This document shows positions 7,745 through 10,308 of a DNA stretch of 10,308 bases, in pieces. The notes under the pieces were generated by a model. It had not been told where the DNA came from. It worked only from the letters and a program-made list of their open reading frames with translations, and did no database searches. Every line of letters starts with the position of its first letter. The first letter of the stretch is position 1. Position numbers and translations under genes: made by a program. The stretch is from the NCBI GenBank assembly GCA_021795135.1, contig JAJYPT010000051.1, forward strand, positions 1 through 10,308, written 5' to 3'. The stretch is from Actinomycetes bacterium. GTDB lineage: Bacteria; Actinomycetota; Acidimicrobiia; Acidimicrobiales; JAJYPT01.

Positions 7745-8548
7745 TCAGAAGAAGGTACCTACCGCTGCATCCAAAGCATCACGCATATCAGGATCATCAG
7801 TGATTGGTTGAACAAGAGTCATACGACATGCAACTAATGGTTTAACACCTTTATTAATAAGACTACCTGCATATATGAGCATACGGGTAGAGATTCCCTC
7901 GTCCAGCCCATGTCCTTTGAGATTGCGGGCGCGTTCAGCAATGGAAACTAATTTGTCAGCAATTTCAGTACTAACATTAGTCTCATGAGCAACGATTTCA
8001 GTTTCAATGCCATGTTCGGGATAAGTAAAATCCAAAGCACCAAAACGTTGCTTTGTCGACTGTTTCAAGTCTTTCATCAAGCTTTGGTATCCGGGATTGT
8101 ACGAAATTACCATTTGGAAATCGGGATGAGCTTGTACTAATTCGCCCTTCTTTTCCAATGGCAATACTCGTCGGGCATCGGTAAGTGGATGGATCACCAC
8201 AGTAGTATCTTGACGAGCTTCAACCACTTCATCTAGATAACAAATAGCACCAAAACGAGCGGCGACAGCTAATGGTCCATCTTGCCAACGAGTCCCAGAA
8301 ACGTCGAGAAGGAAACGGCCAACTAGATCAGATGCTGTCATATCTTCATTGCATGCCACAGTAATTAGTGGTTTACCTAATTTCCATGCCATATATTCAA
8401 CAAAACGGGTTTTCCCACAACCTGTGGGTCCTTTAAGCATCATTGGCATTCGAACTGAATAAGCAGCTTCATATAAATCTACCTCATCGGCTACAGCCCT
8501 ATAATAGGGCATATCTCGGATAAGGTATGGATCAATTTCAGATGGCAA
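7745..8548 (-). CDS. cbbQ: CbbQ, AAA+ ATPase of the Rubisco activase CbbQO
   Basis: A 267-residue AAA+ protein of the MoxR/CbbQ/NorQ group, forming the ATP-driven hexamer of the CbbQO Rubisco activase. Visible motifs: Walker A GPTGCGKT (residues 40-47), Walker B ICYLDE (D106, E107), a likely sensor-1 asparagine in SYNPGY (N151), and a likely arginine finger in STKQRFG (R168). The start is TTG at 8548: AGGAG lies six bases upstream, and the residues from there (IDPYLIRDMPYYRAVADEV) align with the conserved N-terminus of CbbQ, whereas the first ATG (codon 13) would remove part of it. The gene lies 30 bp after mcdB and 13 bp before cbbO. NorQ is similar in sequence but would be next to nitric oxide reductase genes. 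Confidence 0.95.
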   Translation of the reverse strand: MPSEIDPYLIRDMPYYRAVADEVDLYEAAYSVRMPMMLKGPTGCGKTRFVEYMAWKLGKPLITVACNEDMTASDLVGRFLLDVSGTRWQDGPLAVAARFGAICYLDEVVEARQDTTVVIHPLTDARRVLPLEKKGELVQAHPDFQMVISYNPGYQSLMKDLKQSTKQRFGALDFTYPEHGIETEIVAHETNVSTEIADKLVSIAERARNLKGHGLDEGISTRMLIYAGSLINKGVKPLVACRMTLVQPITDDPDMRDALDAAVGTFF

Positions 8549-8554
8549 TTTTAA

Positions 8555-8559
8555 CTCCT
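8555..8559 (-). promoter_or_regulatory. Ribosome-binding site that fixes the TTG start of cbbQ
   Basis: AGGAG on the minus strand, six bases before TTG at 8548. No comparable site precedes the first in-frame ATG twelve codons later. Confidence 0.75.
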
Positions 8560-8578
8560 GCAGTCAATAATAAAAACA

Positions 8579-8830
8579 TTAATCAGGCCAAACCCGGCGA
8601 GGGTGCAGACTTTGGGAATCTCCTGATTTAGATGACTGCTTTGTCTTAGTCGGCTCTGGCGTCGAAATTTTTTTATTTCTAGAAGACGTGCTTCGACTCT
8701 TCGGCGGGCTATCTTGGCTATCTTTAGCCTCAGACTCTGATTCAGGTGTTTCAGATTGCATCGCTTGAACTTGACGCACCTCTTGGGCCAATTTGGATCC
8801 CAGTTTATTTACAGGCTTATTTACAGGCAT
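8579..8830 (-). CDS. mcdB: McdB, carboxysome positioning adaptor
   Basis: An 83-residue, highly charged, low-complexity protein rich in S, K, E, P and Q with no hydrophobic core, so probably disordered. It ends RRVWPD; an invariant tryptophan near the C-terminus is a hallmark of alpha-carboxysome McdB proteins and is thought to be needed for function. McdB sits on the carboxysome and stimulates the McdA ATPase, so that carboxysomes spread over the nucleoid. The gene overlaps mcdA by 10 bp, with GAGGAG five bases before the ATG. The N-terminus carries an internal PVNK-PVNK duplication caused by a perfect 12-bp tandem repeat (8805-8828). Similarity in this family is low, so the call rests on position after mcdA, composition and the terminal tryptophan. 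Confidence 0.85.
   Translation of the reverse strand: MPVNKPVNKLGSKLAQEVRQVQAMQSETPESESEAKDSQDSPPKSRSTSSRNKKISTPEPTKTKQSSKSGDSQSLHPRRVWPD
8805..8828. repeat. Perfect 12-bp tandem duplication at the mcdA/mcdB overlap
   Basis: TTATTTACAGGC occurs twice in direct succession. On the minus strand it encodes the repeated PVNK of McdB, and the upstream copy also supplies the TAA stop of mcdA. The second copy contains the same stop in frame. It looks like a replication-slippage product. Confidence 0.85.
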
Positions 8831-9456
8831 AAAATCTCCTCAATAATCGCTTCCATATCTGTCACTGCTGGCTCGGCTCGTTTCCCTAATCCATACACAC
8901 TTACCCCTTCAACAGCAGCACTTCGATAAGCTGCACGTCTTTGCATGCTCGCTTTCAATATTGGCATGTCTAACTCTGCCAAAGCCTCACTCATTGCACG
9001 AGACAAAGCATTACGAGTTTCTACTTGGTTTAAAACCAAACTTGCCCTCAAATCTGGATTCCATCGCCTGGCTTGGCTGATAACTCCCACCATCTCTACA
9101 CTGGACCAAAGATCAATAGGAGATGGTAATACTGGAATCAATACTATCTGAACAGCACGCATTATGGCAACAACAGTGTCACCTTGGATAATTGGGGGAC
9201 AGTCAATTACCACATAGCGATGGTCATATTCGAGTTGCTCAATAGTTGCTAAAGGATCTTTGCCAAGCTGAGTCACTGGTGGTAACCCAGCATTAGAAAC
9301 CGACATAGCCACCCACTGGCTAATAGAGCGCTGAGGGTCTGCGTCCACTAAATGCGTTGGACCTCGAAGAGCCAATCCGGCAGCAAGGTTCAAAGACAGA
9401 GTAGTTTTCCCAGAACCTCCCTTTTGACTAATTATGGCTATGGTTTTGTCCGCCAT
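8821..9456 (-). CDS. mcdA: McdA, ParA-type carboxysome positioning ATPase
   Basis: A 211-residue ParA/MinD-family ATPase. The deviant Walker A motif QKGGSGKTTL (K12 to T18) keeps the signature lysine K12 typical of alpha-carboxysome McdA and most ParA proteins. VDADPQRS (D38, D40) is the switch I region, and VVIDCPP (D85) the Walker B/switch II region. ATP-bound dimers coat the nucleoid; McdB on carboxysomes triggers hydrolysis, producing gradients that space the carboxysomes. It is short compared with chromosomal ParA and lacks an N-terminal DNA-binding extension; the partner is an McdB-like gene rather than parB, and the surroundings are carboxysomal. A ribosome-binding site AGGGA lies just upstream of ATG at 9456, six bases after the acRAF stop. 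Confidence 0.93.
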   Translation of the reverse strand: MADKTIAIISQKGGSGKTTLSLNLAAGLALRGPTHLVDADPQRSISQWVAMSVSNAGLPPVTQLGKDPLATIEQLEYDHRYVVIDCPPIIQGDTVVAIMRAVQIVLIPVLPSPIDLWSSVEMVGVISQARRWNPDLRASLVLNQVETRNALSRAMSEALAELDMPILKASMQRRAAYRSAAVEGVSVYGLGKRAEPAVTDMEAIIEEILCL

Positions 9457-9462
9457 AGTTCC

Positions 9463-9768
9463 CTATTGCAGTTCGACCGATTGGTCAGGGTAGGCTAATT
9501 TCATAGTAGATAGCGTCTGCATCTCTTTGATAAAGTCAGCCTTATCTTTAGCTAGTAAAGCTTGACCTGCGGCATCGATAGTAATATTGACATAAGTTTT
9601 GCCAAAGCTCATGTCAGGATAATATTTCATACGCTCAGACAGATTAGCCATTTGCTCTAAAAAGTAACGAGTTTGAACATAGTTTTCAAATTCAAACCGC
9701 CAATTTAGAGTAGATAGATGTTCCCTTGAATTTAGTGAAGAAACATTTGAATCTCTTGTTACACTCAT
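9463..9768 (-). CDS. acRAF, pterin-4a-carbinolamine dehydratase-like Rubisco assembly factor
   Basis: A 101-residue protein with the PCD/DCoH-like pattern: NWRFEFENYVQTRYFLEQMANL, then YYPDMSFGKTYVNITI and a final TKDKADFIKE-like helix (here AKDKADFIKEM). In carboxysome loci this protein (alpha-carboxysome Rubisco assembly factor) acts as a chaperone for assembly of form I Rubisco rather than as an enzyme. In agreement, the catalytic pattern of true dehydratases (E-x3-H-[PS]-x-[FYW]) is degenerate: Y-P occupies the place of H-P. The ATG overlaps the preceding stop as ATGA, with AGGAG seven bases upstream, so translation is coupled to the ferritin-like gene. The mcdA start follows six bases after its stop. 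No other function fits the context better. Confidence 0.88.
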   Translation of the reverse strand: MSVTRDSNVSSLNSREHLSTLNWRFEFENYVQTRYFLEQMANLSERMKYYPDMSFGKTYVNITIDAAGQALLAKDKADFIKEMQTLSTMKLAYPDQSVELQ

Positions 9769-10205
9769 AACTTTGCTCCTTGATACACTTTAGCCAATAG
9801 CTGGTCTAAGTCGTTCAAGTGATCTAACTCGTCTTGCAATAAACTATAAAATAAAGCTTGCAGCTCTCCTGCGCGTACACGAGCACAATAATGTGTTACT
9901 TCTTCATACAAACGAATTACTTCAATCTCTAAGTCGCGATCAATTAACAACATTTCTTCTAGGGATCGACCAGGGCGAATGGGTGGCAGTTGAGTACCAT
10001 TAAAAACGATACCCGATCTCAACATATACTCAATCAATTGTTGAACGTGTCCCAGCTCGTCTTGAGCATCCCGACGAAAGCGATTGCTATAATCATCTAG
10101 ATGCCACATAGCTGCCAAACTTGATTGAGTGAGATACTGTTGAACAGCTGCCATCTCAGAACTAAGCGAGCGCATGAGATAGCCTGTCATTCGCGGATCA
10201 TTCAC
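9765..10205 (-). CDS. Bacterioferritin-like protein of the carboxysome locus
   Basis: A 146-residue four-helix ferritin-like protein. All six di-iron ligands known from Escherichia coli bacterioferritin have counterparts one position earlier: E17, E50, H53 (DELGH), E93, E126 and H129 (DELDH), so a working ferroxidase or other di-iron centre is possible. The haem-ligating methionine of bacterioferritin (E. coli M52) is replaced by leucine (L51), so haem binding is unlikely. Such genes are common beside csoS1 in alpha-carboxysome clusters; the role is unknown, with iron or redox handling suggested. The start is GTG at 10205, giving the family-like N-terminus MNDPRMTGYLMRSLSSE; the first in-frame ATG would cut into it and neither has a strong ribosome-binding site. 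It follows csoS1 by 15 bp. Confidence 0.9.
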   Translation of the reverse strand: MNDPRMTGYLMRSLSSEMAAVQQYLTQSSLAAMWHLDDYSNRFRRDAQDELGHVQQLIEYMLRSGIVFNGTQLPPIRPGRSLEEMLLIDRDLEIEVIRLYEEVTHYCARVRAGELQALFYSLLQDELDHLNDLDQLLAKVYQGAKL

Positions 10206-10220
10206 TATATTCTACCGATT

Positions 10221-10308
10221 CTAGCTGACCCTGCCATCTGACTCATTGTCAATTTCATCTGGTCTCTCAGGTAAAATATTTTCCACTTCACTGTGGACAC
10301 GAGCAATA
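10221..10308 (-). CDS. csoS1: CsoS1 carboxysome shell hexamer protein, C-terminal end only
   Basis: The frame ending at TAG 10221-10223 encodes 28 residues within the window, beginning IARVHSEVENILP. This is the characteristic C-terminal segment of CsoS1A/CsoS1C-type BMC-H shell proteins, which tile the carboxysome facets. The remaining 15 residues (ERPDEIDNESDGRVS) form an acidic tail that is longer than I recall for CsoS1A, resembling paralogues with C-terminal extensions such as CsoS1B. The rest of the gene lies beyond the right edge, so which paralogue it is cannot be decided. The bfr-like gene follows after 15 bp with no terminator, so transcription very likely continues from the main cso operon. 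Confidence 0.87.
   Translation of the reverse strand, partial: IARVHSEVENILPERPDEIDNESDGRVS

Noticed and set aside
8821..9456. Chromosome or plasmid partition ParA, hinting at a replicon origin
   Set aside because: No parB or centromere-like repeats are present; the partner gene has the McdB composition and terminal tryptophan, and the flanking genes are carboxysomal.

Overview
The window carries the accessory end of an alpha-carboxysome locus and an adjacent DAB-type inorganic-carbon pump. It therefore belongs to an autotrophic, CO2-concentrating bacterium, most plausibly a chemolithoautotrophic proteobacterium. The DNA is AT-rich, which excludes the high-GC relatives, but the sequence alone does not fix the genus.

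Right part (10308 down to 5377, minus strand): one compact gene train reads leftward. It runs from the C-terminal tail of a CsoS1 shell hexamer gene (cut by the window edge) through a bacterioferritin-like protein, the Rubisco assembly factor acRAF (a pterin carbinolamine dehydratase-like fold), the ParA-type positioning ATPase McdA, its partner McdB, the AAA+ ATPase CbbQ and the vWA protein CbbO. Gaps are 30 bp or less and three junctions are very tight: a 4-bp ATGA overlap, a 6-bp gap and a 10-bp overlap. This looks like a single transcript continuing from the cso operon. Together these genes assemble Rubisco (acRAF), reactivate it (CbbQO) and distribute carboxysomes in the cell (McdAB). The ferritin-like protein has no settled role.

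Middle (5279 to 4116): a small winged-helix DNA-binding protein is encoded on the plus strand, convergent with cbbO and divergent from the pump genes. It is preceded by a near-consensus promoter that would make its mRNA leaderless. Between it and dabB lies 774 bp of AT-rich DNA with palindromes sharing GCAACT/AGTTG arms, direct repeats, and a possible 53-codon gene with a strong ribosome-binding site.

Left part (4115 to 1, minus strand): dabB (a NuoL/MrpA-like proton-conducting membrane protein) and dabA (a zinc, carbonic-anhydrase-like protein formerly DUF2309) overlap by one base (TAATG). dabA runs off the left edge near its C-terminus. The DAB complex takes up inorganic carbon and delivers cytosolic bicarbonate, which feeds the carboxysome. 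The main candidate for something undescribed is the wHTH gene plus its repeat-rich control region, which may link pump expression to the carboxysome operon.
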